Shown here: positions 9,516 through 18,519 of the stretch, piece after piece
Layout of the letters: the number at the start of each line of letters is the position of its first letter
How positions within the stretch are numbered: the first letter of the stretch is position 1
Source of the DNA: Paraglaciecola sp.
Lineage (GTDB): Bacteria; Pseudomonadota; Gammaproteobacteria; Enterobacterales; Alteromonadaceae
Assembly (NCBI GenBank): GCA_009993955.1
Contig: JAACSL010000019.1
Coordinates: 28,325-92,324, forward strand
Direction of reading: 5' to 3'
DNA length: 64,000 nt
Notes under the pieces: generated by a model
Databases searched by the model: none
What the model saw: the letters and a program-made list of their open reading frames with translations, nothing else
Told to the model about the DNA's origin: nothing
Translations under genes and position numbers: made by a program

Positions 9516-10901
9516 TTAACGGATATTTAAGATAGTTTGGTTGAGCTGGTTGTTGACTTCCAAGGCCCGTGAGTTGGCCTGGAAATTCCGCTGGGCAATA
9601 ATCAAATCTATCAGCTCAGTGGTTAAGTTGACGTTTGCCTGCTCCAGGGCAGATGAATTGATATCACCAAAGGTACCGGTGGTGGCTTCACCCGCGAGGG
9701 CTTCACCCGACAAAATACTCTCTTGCCACTGAGTATTACTTTGCTGAGTTAAACCTTGGTCGTTAGCAAAACGCGCCAAGGCCACCCGCACGATGGGCTC
9801 AGAGGTACCGTTTGAATACGTTGCTCGTACCAAACCATCGGTACCAATATCGATGCCGGTTAAACGTCCTACTGGTAAACCATCTTGCTCTAGTGAGGTC
9901 ACTTCAAACGCAGAAGCAAATTGTGTGGGCTCATCTGGTGTCGCATTGGTGGCATCAAGGGCAAAGTTAGTGGTAATAAGCTGCGAAGGGTCCGAGCCAT
10001 TAATCAAAATCGCCCCACCTAAAGGTACTGAAGCAATATCACCGGTTGGCGACAAGGTACCGTCGGCATTTTGAATGCCTTGGAAATCACCACCACTACT
10101 GAAAAGCATCCTAAAGCCTGCGATACCGTTGCCCGCCCCCAAAGCGGTTTCACCCACCACGTTTGCACCGGTAGTAGGTGGCGTATTCAGAGTATTACCC
10201 TCGGTTTGCAAGGGTTGATCATCAACATAAGTTAAACCTACCCACTGATTGGACGCCGCCGAATCTTTGAGGAAATAGTAAGTCATGATGTGACTATCAC
10301 CCAGAGAGTCAAACACTGTCACTGACGTTGCTGCGTTATAAGTTAGGGGGTCATCAGGATTAAATAAATCTAGGTCTACTGCATCATCGCCAGCTGGCAA
10401 ATTCATTTTAAGCGTCACTTCCGATGTAGGCTGGGGAGAACCAGACGAATCTGGGATACGCACGGGCACTGTGGTACTGAGTGCAACCGAAGCAGACGAC
10501 CCATCTGCGTTAACCGGGAAACCCAACAGATGGTCACCATTTGAATTGACCACAAAGTTATCCGAATTTAGCTTAAACATACCGGCGCGAGTAAAGGAAA
10601 AATCCCGGGAGTCAAGACCTGGGATGGTGGCAAAAAAGCCATTGCCAGTGATCGCCAAATCAAGGGCGTTATTGGTAAACTGTAAGCTGCCTTGGGAAAA
10701 TTGTTGAGCGACTTCTTGCGTCAATACACCGTCGCCCACTTTGGTTTTGCCACCCGCCAACAATGATTGCGCATAGACGTCTCCAAATTCAGCGCGGGAC
10801 TCTTTAAAGCCCACCGTGTTAACGTTCGCGATATTATTCGCGGTTGTATCTAAGTCTCTTTGTGCAGCTGAAACGCCGCTTAATGCTATGTTAAAAGACA
10901 T
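9516..10901 (-). CDS. flgE: flagellar hook protein FlgE
   Basis: A 461-residue hook subunit. The N-terminus MSFNIALSGVSAAQRDLDTT then NNIANVNTVGFKESRAEFGDVYAQS is the hook signature. The C-terminus NVNLTTELIDLIIAQRNFQAN followed by LEVNNQLNQTILNIR is the D0 helix. E. coli FlgE is about 402 residues; the extra length is in the surface domains. AGGAGAAC precedes the ATG. FlgD, encoded 15 bases upstream, caps its assembly. A strong terminator follows directly. Confidence 0.97.
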   Translation of the reverse strand: MSFNIALSGVSAAQRDLDTTANNIANVNTVGFKESRAEFGDVYAQSLLAGGKTKVGDGVLTQEVAQQFSQGSLQFTNNALDLAITGNGFFATIPGLDSRDFSFTRAGMFKLNSDNFVVNSNGDHLLGFPVNADGSSASVALSTTVPVRIPDSSGSPQPTSEVTLKMNLPAGDDAVDLDLFNPDDPLTYNAATSVTVFDSLGDSHIMTYYFLKDSAASNQWVGLTYVDDQPLQTEGNTLNTPPTTGANVVGETALGAGNGIAGFRMLFSSGGDFQGIQNADGTLSPTGDIASVPLGGAILINGSDPSQLITTNFALDATNATPDEPTQFASAFEVTSLEQDGLPVGRLTGIDIGTDGLVRATYSNGTSEPIVRVALARFANDQGLTQQSNTQWQESILSGEALAGEATTGTFGDINSSALEQANVNLTTELIDLIIAQRNFQANSRALEVNNQLNQTILNIR

Positions 10902-10916
10902 GTTTATGTTCTCCTG

Positions 10917-11603
10917 TTAACCGCCGATTTGAATAACGTCATCAAGCTTCACGCTGACATCACCATCCAAATTAAGAATAATACCTTGTTTGCTACCACT
11001 GATACTGACGCTATCCACATGCCGATTGATGGCTGTAGGCAGAACCTGCGACTCACCGCCAATCTTACCTTGCGCACGCACAACATAATTGCCGGGAGGC
11101 AATTGATTGCCGCTCGTATCCGTGCCGTCCCAATTAAATTGCACGTTGCCAGGTGCTTGTGTACCGGCTTTGATCACTTTCACTACTGAACCCACAGAGT
11201 TTTCAATAGTGATTTCCATTTCTTGCACGGTTTCACTGTTAATGATGACGCCCGACACCCCCTGTCCGGCATTGGACATATAACCGATGTCACCTTGTAG
11301 CAATACTTTTTGGCCAATCAAGCTTGACGCCTGCAGAGCCTGATTGGAGGTCATCGAGGTGGCAAAATCTTCGAATTTAGTATTTAAATTTTCGATCCCT
11401 TCCGCCATAGTGAAACTGGTCATTTGCGCGACCATTTGATCGTTATCAACGGGTTTAGTGGGGTCTTGATTAGCCAATTGCTCAGTCAGCAAGGCAAAGA
11501 AGTCTTCTTGGGTTAGGCGTTTGTTGCTGTCGTCTGCCACCGGTACCGTTTCAGGTTGCCAGTAGTAGTCAGTGCTTAGCCCTTTATTTGTTAGAATGTC
11601 CAC
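10917..11603 (-). CDS. flgD: flagellar hook-capping protein FlgD
   Basis: A 228-residue hook-cap protein needed for FlgE polymerisation. The N-terminal capping region holds LTQEDFFALLTEQLANQDPT then PVDNDQMVAQMTSFTMAEGI. The C-terminal half contains a FlgD Ig/Tudor-like domain with FNWDGTDTSGNQLPPGNYVV. The start is GTG at 11603, supported by AGAGGAAAG just upstream. It lies between flgC and flgE. Confidence 0.96.
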   Translation of the reverse strand: MDILTNKGLSTDYYWQPETVPVADDSNKRLTQEDFFALLTEQLANQDPTKPVDNDQMVAQMTSFTMAEGIENLNTKFEDFATSMTSNQALQASSLIGQKVLLQGDIGYMSNAGQGVSGVIINSETVQEMEITIENSVGSVVKVIKAGTQAPGNVQFNWDGTDTSGNQLPPGNYVVRAQGKIGGESQVLPTAINRHVDSVSISGSKQGIILNLDGDVSVKLDDVIQIGG

Positions 11604-11654
11604 GTTCTTTCCTCTGCTTGCAATACTTGCTAATTAAACTTAACCAACTAAACC

Positions 11655-12077
11655 TTACTGTCCTTGACCAAGGCGTAACACTGTCGTAAACAAACGTTTG
11701 GTGGTATCCGTAATTTGTACGTTGGTTTCATAGGCTTTTGACGCAGACATCATGTCAGCCATTTCTTCCACGATATTCACGTTGGGTTTGTATATGTAGC
11801 CATTTTCGTCAGCCATGGGATGACCGGGGCTATACTCAATTTGAAGGGGCTTTTGACTTTCGACAACACCGAGTACTTGCACCTTAGTGCCTGGACTTAA
11901 ATCTTGAGTGGCGCGTTGTAATTCTGCGGCAAAAACAGGATGGCGAGCTTTGTAAGTTGCTTCGTAGCTACTACTCACACTATTTGCGTTGGCAACGTTA
12001 CTTGCTGTAGTATTCAGACGCACACTTTGTGCACTCATGCCCGAACTGGCGATATCCATTACATTAAATAAGCTCAT
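11655..12077 (-). CDS. flgC: flagellar proximal rod protein FlgC
   Basis: A 140-residue rod subunit. MSLFNVMDIASSGMSAQSVR then NTTASNVANANSVSSS at the N-terminus and KPNVNIVEEMADMMSASKAYETNV near the C-terminus (split) are typical of FlgC. It starts 2 bases after the flgB stop with a GGAGGGGGG ribosome site inside the end of flgB, which implies coupled translation. Confidence 0.97.
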   Translation of the reverse strand: MSLFNVMDIASSGMSAQSVRLNTTASNVANANSVSSSYEATYKARHPVFAAELQRATQDLSPGTKVQVLGVVESQKPLQIEYSPGHPMADENGYIYKPNVNIVEEMADMMSASKAYETNVQITDTTKRLFTTVLRLGQGQ

Positions 12078-12079
12078 TA

Positions 12080-12481
12080 TTATTGCCCCCCTCCGCTTAG
12101 CGCTTTTTTCATGCCCTTAATCTTGCCGTTTAAAAACTCTAAGCCGGCTTGGTAACGTAATCCGTTGTCTAAAAATGCATTTCTTTCTTGTTGCACATCA
12201 ACAGTATTGCCGTCACCGGTATCAGGTTGATCTGGAATACGAAACTCCACACTGCCACTGCCTTGCATCGACCCCTTTATATGATTTTCATGGGTACGCA
12301 CCATGTTGTGCTCTCTGGCATATTGCGCACTTTGCATGACTTTTTGAAAGTCTAAATCACGAGCTTTATAACCGGGGGTATTGGCGTTGGCGAGATTGCC
12401 GGCAATGATTTCCATGCGATCAGTGCGCACTTGCATTGCTTTTTGATGGAAACCCATGAGCTTGTCTAAGTTAATTGCCAT
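12080..12481 (-). CDS. flgB: flagellar basal-body rod protein FlgB
   Basis: A 133-residue rod subunit, first gene of flgBCDE. It has MAINLDKLMGFHQKAMQVRT and NLANANTPGYKARDLDFQKVM. The C-terminal helix FLDNGLRYQAGLEFLNGKIK is typical. GAGGAAAAAGC precedes the ATG. A sigma-54 promoter lies about 52 bases upstream. Confidence 0.97.
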   Translation of the reverse strand: MAINLDKLMGFHQKAMQVRTDRMEIIAGNLANANTPGYKARDLDFQKVMQSAQYAREHNMVRTHENHIKGSMQGSGSVEFRIPDQPDTGDGNTVDVQQERNAFLDNGLRYQAGLEFLNGKIKGMKKALSGGGQ

Positions 12482-12532
12482 TGCTTTTTCCTCTATCGAG
12501 AAGGCTGTGTTCTCGTACTATGGGATTTGTTT

Positions 12533-12548
12533 AGCAAAGGCTATGCCA
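12533..12548 (-). promoter_or_regulatory. sigma-54 (RpoN) promoter for flgBCDE
   Basis: The minus strand reads TGGCAT, AGCCT, TTGCT, matching the -24/-12 pattern with exact spacing and nearly identical to the element before flgF. It lies 52-67 bases upstream of the flgB ATG in the cheR-flgB gap. Confidence 0.75.
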
Positions 12549-12604
12549 GAAGATTGAAGATCATGCCCAGTGGTGCAATAACACCGCGCATGTAAATGAA
12601 TTTG

Positions 12605-13435
12605 TTAGTTTTTCTTGAGGTAATAAAGGCCTGGGTTACAACGAACCATGGTAAAAAGTTCCGCTATTTCCGAAATGGATTCGGAGGCGCCGACAAACAA
12701 AATGCCGCCATCCTGCAAGCAAGCGGCAAGTTTCTGCAGTATCTGTTTTTTCACTGCCGGAGAAAAATAAATCAACACGTTACGACAAAATATAATGTCG
12801 AAACGCCCCATCGAAGCATAGCTATCAAGCAGGTTAAGTGGCCGAAAACTGGCCATGGCTCGCACCTTTGCGATCAGTTTCAAACGCCCAGGCGCTACCT
12901 CTTCAAAATATTCTTGTTTGAATAAATCCGGCAGCCCGCGAGACATCGCCAATTGGTCATATTCCGCTAAGCGACATTTTTGCAGCATCTCCTCTGAGAT
13001 GTCAGTACCAACTATGTTAACCCCCGCTCGCAAGCCTTGGGTCTTTTTTTGGTAGTTAAGAACGGTCATGGCAATAGAATACGCTTCCTGTCCAGACGAA
13101 CAGGCTGCACTCCAGATTTTCAAGGGCGAGGTTTTCGTTGAAAAATTCGGTAGCACTTGGGATTCAAGCAGACTGAATGGATAGCCATCACGAAACCACA
13201 AGGTCTCGTTAGTGGTCATCGCCTCGATAGCGGCATATTGAATTTGACGGTCTTGTTTGACCACGATGCGTTCAATTAACTCATTTAACGAGGTCAATTG
13301 GTATTGACGCAAGAGCGGCATGAGTCGGCTTTTCACTAAATACAGTTTACTGTCGCCAAGCACAATACCGCAGGTCAGCTCCAAGTATTGACTGAACAAT
13401 CGATAATTCTGGTCACTGACGTCGTTATCTGCCAC
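12605..13435 (-). CDS. cheR: chemotaxis protein methyltransferase CheR
   Basis: A 276-residue CheR that uses S-adenosylmethionine to methylate glutamates of chemoreceptors. An N-terminal helical domain (1-90) ends at ATTNETLWFRDGYPF-like sequence (here MTTNETLWFRDGYPF). The SAM-binding core has WSAACSSGQEAYSIAM (about residues 108-123), the GTDIS loop and FDIIFCRNVLIYF. Length matches the family. It follows cheV by 85 bases in the same direction. The cheV-cheR pair upstream of flgB is the usual arrangement in vibrios and alteromonads. Confidence 0.96.
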   Translation of the reverse strand: MADNDVSDQNYRLFSQYLELTCGIVLGDSKLYLVKSRLMPLLRQYQLTSLNELIERIVVKQDRQIQYAAIEAMTTNETLWFRDGYPFSLLESQVLPNFSTKTSPLKIWSAACSSGQEAYSIAMTVLNYQKKTQGLRAGVNIVGTDISEEMLQKCRLAEYDQLAMSRGLPDLFKQEYFEEVAPGRLKLIAKVRAMASFRPLNLLDSYASMGRFDIIFCRNVLIYFSPAVKKQILQKLAACLQDGGILFVGASESISEIAELFTMVRCNPGLYYLKKN

Positions 13436-13520
13436 GTTTTTCCTTGCTTACTGCAATACCACTATGAATACCAGAGCATACAATCAATGACGTGTTTGTT
13501 ACTGCAACATCAAGTGATAG

Positions 13521-14444
13521 CTAATCGTTACCAAACCATTTTTGCACCGATGACGCGAGTTCATCTGGATGGAACTTAGCAATGAAATCATCGGCCCCCA
13601 CTTTTTGCACCATGGCTTGGTTAAACACCCCACTCAATGAGGTATGTAAGATTACGTGAAGATTTTTCAGCTCTGGCTTGTTGCGTATTTCAGCACACAA
13701 GGTGTAGCCGTCCATCTCTGGCATTTCAATATCAGAAACTAACACCCCGACTCTGTCAGTGACATCCCCGGTTTCCGCCGCAATTTCTTTGAGTCGATTT
13801 AGCGCATCAAGACCATTTTTGGCCATCTCAATATCGAGACCCAAAGACGACAAGGCCTTTTTAACTTGATTGCGCGCAACCGATGAATCATCAGCAATAA
13901 AAATAATTTTTTCTTGTTTATTATCAATTTTTAGCCTGCCAGCTACTTCAGCACTCAAATCGGTGCTCACCGGCGAAATATCGTTGAGGATTTTTTCTAC
14001 ATCCAATATTTCAATTAGCTCATTTTCAATTTCAGTCACAGCGGTTAGATAGCTCGCACGTCCGCTGCCTTTTGGGGGCGGCATAATAGACGCCCAATTG
14101 GTATTGACGATGCGTTCCACCGATCCCACTAAAAAGCCCTGCACCGAGCCGTTATATTCGGCGATGATGACAAAAGACGTTTTTAAATCTTCAATCTTTT
14201 TGCCCCCGGTAGCCAAACTCATATCAATCACCGAGATGGTTTGTCCACGAATATGGGCAATGCCGCGCACTAAGTGATTGAGTTTCGGCATGGATGTCAA
14301 TGCCGGACATTGCAAGACTTCTCTAACCTTAAAAACGTTGATTCCGAACCGTTGTCTGGAGTTGAGTTTAAATAATAAAAGCTCCAACCTGTTTTCACCA
14401 ACCAACTGTGTGCGTTGGTTGACCGAGTTAAGAATTTCAGACAT
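13521..14444 (-). CDS. cheV: chemotaxis coupling/response protein CheV
   Basis: About 307 residues. An N-terminal CheW-like domain (about 1-160, with FGINVFKVREVL and GIAHIRGQTISVIDMS) couples receptors to CheA. A C-terminal receiver domain (about 170-300) has the acidic pair IADDSS and the phosphoacceptor region VSDIEMPEMDGYTL. The start is the ATG at 14444, with TTGGAG spaced six bases upstream; the open frame continues to a TTG four codons earlier. It is divergent from flgA. Confidence 0.95.
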   Translation of the reverse strand: MSEILNSVNQRTQLVGENRLELLLFKLNSRQRFGINVFKVREVLQCPALTSMPKLNHLVRGIAHIRGQTISVIDMSLATGGKKIEDLKTSFVIIAEYNGSVQGFLVGSVERIVNTNWASIMPPPKGSGRASYLTAVTEIENELIEILDVEKILNDISPVSTDLSAEVAGRLKIDNKQEKIIFIADDSSVARNQVKKALSSLGLDIEMAKNGLDALNRLKEIAAETGDVTDRVGVLVSDIEMPEMDGYTLCAEIRNKPELKNLHVILHTSLSGVFNQAMVQKVGADDFIAKFHPDELASSVQKWFGND

Positions 14445-14620
14445 GTCGTACTCCAATAAGAAATAAACGGCTCAACTTTTGCTTTAATCGTTATCAAAAC
14501 CCGCCATTATTGGCTTTGAAACACGTTTAATCGGCTAGCGCACAGGTAGTGACTGAATTTTGACACGACTTAAGCGCACTTACATTGCCATTAGCATAGA
14601 CAAGTTGACATCAAGTGAAC

Positions 14621-15331
14621 ATGAAAAAATTAACTTATTATCCGCTTATCAACAAGATTTTTGCTTTCTGCTGCAGTTCTCTAATGTGTATAGCGGCTCA
14701 GGCGACAAATAATGTAGAAAATATTGCCTTGGCTGATAATGCCGCAAAATTTATTGAACAGCAGTTAATCAACAATGGCGCTGAGAATGTTGAGGTTGAA
14801 GCTTCTGCAGTTGACGACAGGATCAATGTGCCCGTTTGTGCAGATGGCATCACCTACACGGTAAATCCCGATAGTTTATTCCAGTCAAACATCACGGTAA
14901 AAGCAAGCTGCGCAAGTAGCGCGTGGTATATGTTTCTGGTTGTTCATGCGACTGAAATACAGCCGGTGGTGGTAGTTTCTAGTGCTCTGAGTCCCGGTAC
15001 ATTGCTGAGCAGTGAGAATTTGCAAGTGATTAATATGGACAAAAAGCGTTTAAGATCGACAACTTTTGCCGATATAGAGGGCGTAATTGGCGCGCGCATT
15101 AAACGTAGAATAACAGCTGGCCGTCCAGTTGAACCGGATGACCTGTGTTTTGTGTGTAAAGGTGACCAAGTTGTGATTGGTGCAGGTTCTGCCAATATGC
15201 AGGTGAAAACCAATGGCATAGCCCTGGAAGATGGCAAACTAGGGGAAAGCATTCGCGTGAAAAATGCCCGCTCAAACAAGGATCTTGTCGCTCAGGTGGT
15301 GAGCACCAGTGAAGTAAAGGTGAATTTTTAA
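14621..15331 (+). CDS. flgA: P-ring assembly chaperone FlgA
   Basis: About 236 residues, a periplasmic chaperone for FlgI. A signal peptide (to about residue 27, SLMCIAAQA) precedes a SAF/FlgA domain. The C-terminal motif IGARIKRRITAGRPVEPDDL (about 150-169) and GIALEDGKLGESIRVKNARS (about 205-224) are hallmarks. The ATG at 14621 is preferred over a GTG two codons earlier; its ribosome site is weak. First of the plus-strand genes flgA-flgM-flgN. Confidence 0.95.
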   Translation: MKKLTYYPLINKIFAFCCSSLMCIAAQATNNVENIALADNAAKFIEQQLINNGAENVEVEASAVDDRINVPVCADGITYTVNPDSLFQSNITVKASCASSAWYMFLVVHATEIQPVVVVSSALSPGTLLSSENLQVINMDKKRLRSTTFADIEGVIGARIKRRITAGRPVEPDDLCFVCKGDQVVIGAGSANMQVKTNGIALEDGKLGESIRVKNARSNKDLVAQVVSTSEVKVNF

Positions 15332-15403
15332 TGCTAATTAGCCGCGGTAACATAAACAAAAGTTGGCTTGGTAATAATTGTGTCTGCTATTTGATTATTT
15401 TGC

Positions 15404-15430
15404 TAAAGTATTTGCACTGTCAGCCGATAT
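15404..15430 (+). promoter_or_regulatory. sigma-28 (FliA) promoter for flgMN
   Basis: TAAAGTAT, 11 bases, GCCGATAT: a near-perfect match to the sigma-28 consensus TAAAGTTT, 11 bases, GCCGATAA. It lies 36 bases upstream of flgM. FlgM is the anti-sigma-28 factor, so a sigma-28 promoter gives the known feedback loop. Confidence 0.8.
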
Positions 15431-15466
15431 CAATGGTGAGGACTAAAAAAGGGGTGGAGAACACAA

Positions 15467-15796
15467 ATGGCAATTAACAACATAAACGGTGGTGGTGCAA
15501 AGTCTCCCATCGACAATCAGAAGCTGGCACAGCAACAGAATCTGAACAACAATGCGACCCAAGCTGAGTCGCAAAAAGCGGCGGCGTCAACGGTTAGACA
15601 AGATTCTGTATCGTTAACCCAGTCTGCTCAGCAGCTTAGCCAAGTGCAGCGCAAAGGCACTGAAGCACCTGTCAACCAAGAAAAAGTCGACAAACTTAAA
15701 AAAGCGATACAAAGCGGTCAGTACAATATTAATCCTGAAGCATTGGCAAGAAAGATTACTGCCCTTGAAGCAGAAATATTTGGAGGCAAGGCGTAA
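15467..15796 (+). CDS. flgM: anti-sigma-28 factor FlgM
   Basis: A 109-residue FlgM that holds FliA until the hook is finished and is then exported. The N-terminal half is Gln/Asn-rich and disordered-looking. The C-terminal sigma-binding half has RQDSVSLTQSAQQLSQVQ and VDKLKKAIQSGQYNINPEALARKI, matching the family consensus. GGTGGAG precedes the ATG. It has its own sigma-28 promoter and flgN follows. Confidence 0.95.
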   Translation: MAINNINGGGAKSPIDNQKLAQQQNLNNNATQAESQKAAASTVRQDSVSLTQSAQQLSQVQRKGTEAPVNQEKVDKLKKAIQSGQYNINPEALARKITALEAEIFGGKA

Positions 15797-15838
15797 TAGC
15801 AGCATAATGGTTGAAACCAGACTACTACGCCGTGTCAA

Positions 15839-16267
15839 ATGATTCACATCACTCCCGCTTTAACCATCCAAATAGAACATCTTGACCAACTGCAACTGAT
15901 ATTGGAAAACGAACTCCATTTGATCAGTACTCGCGACCCCGAAGCCCTGATAAATCTACTCAAATCAAAAGAAGCCTTATTGGATCAAATCCAGCAGCAA
16001 GACCAAATCATTGAACAACTTTATGCCAAGTTAAGTGATGCAGAGAAGCAGCAGACTGAACTAGTTGAGTTATTTGATAGGGCAAAAAGCAGCTTAGCGC
16101 AATGCCAGTTTCGCACCGATATTAATCGAACAGCAGTGGAACAAGGGCAGTTGCGTTTAGAACATTTGCGTAATTTGTTGCTAGAGTCTCGAGCCAAAGA
16201 ATCCATGACATACGATAAAAGCGGCAAGACTCGCGGTGGCAGCAGTAGCAAAGGCGTTAACGCCTGA
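15839..16267 (+). CDS. flgN: flagellar export chaperone FlgN
   Basis: A 142-residue helical protein with heptad-like Leu/Gln/Glu periodicity (about 15-120), including LESKEALLDQIQQQDQ-like sequence (here LKSKEALLDQIQQQDQ). FlgN is the cytoplasmic export chaperone for FlgK and FlgL. Assignment rests on length, helical composition and position directly after flgM. The C-terminal tail is Lys/Ser/Gly-rich. The ribosome site is weak, suggesting coupling to flgM. Confidence 0.9.
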   Translation: MIHITPALTIQIEHLDQLQLILENELHLISTRDPEALINLLKSKEALLDQIQQQDQIIEQLYAKLSDAEKQQTELVELFDRAKSSLAQCQFRTDINRTAVEQGQLRLEHLRNLLLESRAKESMTYDKSGKTRGGSSSKGVNA

Positions 16268-16293
16268 GTACATAGGCATTGGTCGACGCAGGA

Positions 16294-16758
16294 TCAATAA
16301 TAGTGAACTTTTTTCACACGTTTGGGTTTCGCAGTGCTTAAATAAATATCGTGTACCAAACTAAAATCCAGTTCTAACTCTGTGACATAGGTATCATCAC
16401 CAACCGCATAACTTTTGACCACTTTAGCGCCTCGGATCACCCCTTGCACCGAGCTACTAAAACTTTGGTCCTCTAAGACTAGACTCTGTAACGATTGCTC
16501 ACCGTCAACTTTCTGACCATATACTTGTTCGGCTAATTCGCGATAAGCATCCAATTTGGAGGCTTTTAGTGCCATTAACATCTTTGCTGATTCGGTATTG
16601 CCATTCTGAGCAGATATCGGGGCGTAGCCAATAGCCGATAAAATGGGGTATTGTTGAGGTTCAACCACTTCCCACTCCACCTGCTTGGTGAATAGGCTGG
16701 AACAGGCTGCACAAGCCAAAGTAATCAGCAAGGTGAGTAATTTAACATGGATTGACAT
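16294..16758 (-). CDS. flgP: outer-membrane lipoprotein FlgP (LPP20 family)
   Basis: About 154 residues. A lipoprotein signal with lipobox A-C-A-A-C around residues 15-19 is followed by an LPP20-type domain: ALKASKLDAYRELAEQVYGQ and SSVQGVIRGAKVVKS are diagnostic. In vibrios FlgP forms outer-membrane disks around the polar flagellum base and supports the L ring. The start at 16758 is nine bases after AGGAAA; an ATG two codons earlier is too close to it. Convergent with flgN and divergent from flgT. No flgO accompanies it. Confidence 0.88.
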   Translation of the reverse strand: MSIHVKLLTLLITLACAACSSLFTKQVEWEVVEPQQYPILSAIGYAPISAQNGNTESAKMLMALKASKLDAYRELAEQVYGQKVDGEQSLQSLVLEDQSFSSSVQGVIRGAKVVKSYAVGDDTYVTELELDFSLVHDIYLSTAKPKRVKKVHYY

Positions 16759-17090
16759 AAGCATTTTTCCTAGTGCGATGAAGCTAAAATTTGCCCCGAA
16801 ATGCAGCCATTACCACGTTCACTCAAGTGCCAAATTTTGCTCTTTAACAAACCAAATGAGTGTGATGGCAACGCTGCGATTCACTTTGTTTGACATACAG
16901 CAATATCTATACCAGAGATTTTTCTGGCGCTTATGTATTGCCCCCTCCCATGCTGTGCAAACCAAGCATTAGAGGTTGATAAGACGCTGCGCATTCCACA
17001 AAGGTATGATTTGTGCTTAGGTCTCAAACAAGGTCGTAGCTACGGCACTCAGTGTCAATAAAATCGCGTTTAGCGTGAGAGAACCACCCT
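16759..17090. other. flgP-flgT divergent intergenic region
   Basis: A 332-base gap that must hold divergent promoters for flgP and flgT. I looked for RpoN and FliA elements on both strands and found no convincing match. There is no open reading frame resembling FlgO. Confidence 0.6.
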
Positions 17091-18242
17091 ATGCACAAAC
17101 GAATTATACAAACTATCATGCTTGTCACGATAACTGGCTTGCCAAGTTTATCTTTGCAGGCTACTTGGTTTGAAAGCAGTGGTCAGGCCGTGATCATGAA
17201 CGGCAATAAGACAGCCGCCAGACAGGAAGCGACGGAAGAAGCCATCAGACAAGCATTGATGTTTGCTGGTGCGTCGGTCACCAGTGTGCAAACCTTAGCC
17301 AATGGATTATTGGAAAATGAAAGCTTTGAAGTACGCGCCTCAGGTGAAGTTAACAGTATTGAACTGATTGATGAAATTTATCAGGGTGACGTATTAACCG
17401 TGAGTATTCGCGCTGATGTTTTTGCTCAAAAGATGCAATGTCGAGCAGCGGATTACAAAAAAAGTATTGCCACTGCATGGTTCCCCATTGCTCATCGACA
17501 CCAAGCGGCAGTGGGCAACCTTTATGATTTCGGCGAGATTCTGACTCAGCGGTTTCAGAAAACTTTTACTCACATTGCCAAAGGCAGCTATATCAAAGAT
17601 GTTCAACCTTTTTATGTGAACGCCAATCATCCTGTACAAGGCATTTTGGCGCTGGCACAAAAGACCAACGCACAATATGTGGTGTTGGGTGCGATAAATG
17701 AATTTACTGTTAATGCCACAACACCGAGTCGCTTAGCCTTTTGGAAAGACACCACCTACAGTCGAGATTTCAGCCTCGATATCGTCGTTTATGACGGCAA
17801 TACCGGCACAGAAGTTTTTACAAAACAATATCCTACGCAAGCCACTTGGGACTTTGATATTCACGCTAATATCGATGCCAACAGCAATCGTTTTTGGCAA
17901 TCACGCTTCGGTCAGGCGGTTAACGATCTATTAGATAACGTCAGCCAAGAATTAGACAACGAGTTGAGTTGTATGGCGGCGTACGGCCGGGTCTTGTATG
18001 TTGACAATGACAAACTCAATATTAATTTAGGTCGACAAAACGGTTTGCAAGAAGGCGACAAATTAACCCTATTCCAAAAAAATCAGTTTTATGACCCGAA
18101 TGGTAATCTACACCAACAATTCCAGCTCTCCTCGAGCAGAGTAAAAGTGAGCCAGGTATTTGCTAACACCGCTGTTGTAGTATCCGCTACCGACGTGCCA
18201 TTGATGAATATTCAAGCAAACGATTTTGTTGCCCGACGTTAA
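17091..18242 (+). CDS. flgT: flagellar H/T-ring protein FlgT
   Basis: A 383-residue periplasmic protein. The signal peptide ends at about residue 24 (LSLQA). The N-terminal region AARQEATEEAIRQALMFAGA (about 43-62) is the FlgT-N domain. The middle domain (about 115-260) resembles TolB-type folds, and the C-terminal FlgT-C domain holds LNINLGRQNGLQEGDKLTLF. FlgT builds the H ring and helps recruit MotX/MotY around the Na+-driven polar motor. Length is close to the Vibrio protein. This fits the presence of motY at 22.3 kb. Confidence 0.92.
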   Translation: MHKRIIQTIMLVTITGLPSLSLQATWFESSGQAVIMNGNKTAARQEATEEAIRQALMFAGASVTSVQTLANGLLENESFEVRASGEVNSIELIDEIYQGDVLTVSIRADVFAQKMQCRAADYKKSIATAWFPIAHRHQAAVGNLYDFGEILTQRFQKTFTHIAKGSYIKDVQPFYVNANHPVQGILALAQKTNAQYVVLGAINEFTVNATTPSRLAFWKDTTYSRDFSLDIVVYDGNTGTEVFTKQYPTQATWDFDIHANIDANSNRFWQSRFGQAVNDLLDNVSQELDNELSCMAAYGRVLYVDNDKLNINLGRQNGLQEGDKLTLFQKNQFYDPNGNLHQQFQLSSSRVKVSQVFANTAVVVSATDVPLMNIQANDFVARR

Positions 18243-18315
18243 AGGTTTTAAAGCGAAGACGCCTAAGCCATAATACCGCGCGCGCAGATGGCTAATTTCA
18301 GCGTGCGCGCTACAT

Positions 18316-18390
18316 GTCCCTGTAGTTTAATGGATAAAACAAGCCCCTCCTAAGGGCTAGATCCAGGTTCGATTCCTGGTGGGGACGCCA
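18316..18390 (+). tRNA. tRNA-Arg (anticodon CCU)
   Basis: 75 bases including an encoded CCA. The acceptor stem GTCCCTG pairs with TGGGGAC (two G-U type pairs). The anticodon stem AGCCC/GGGCT encloses the loop CTCCTAA, giving anticodon CCT for AGG codons. The T arm CCAGG TTCGATT CCTGG is canonical. A GCGCGCA/TGCGCGC hairpin (18280-18310) lies just upstream. Confidence 0.96.
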
Positions 18391-18519
18391 TGTAATGGAC
18401 GCCACGGTATAGGTAGTGAGTGATCTACCGTAACGTTTAAATTTATTAAGCATCGTCAACGCTCTGTTTTTTTCGCCACATACAACCCTGTGCAAGCCAA
18501 CAAAATCTCACCCTGCTAT

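Noticed and set aside
14575..14590. Possible RpoN site for cheV (TGGCAA-N5-GTGCG)
   Set aside because: Several conserved -12 positions differ from the clean sites before flgB and flgF.
18310..18495. 61-codon frame on the minus strand over the tRNA-Arg gene
   Set aside because: It is the reverse reading of the tRNA, a well-known false protein; no ribosome site.
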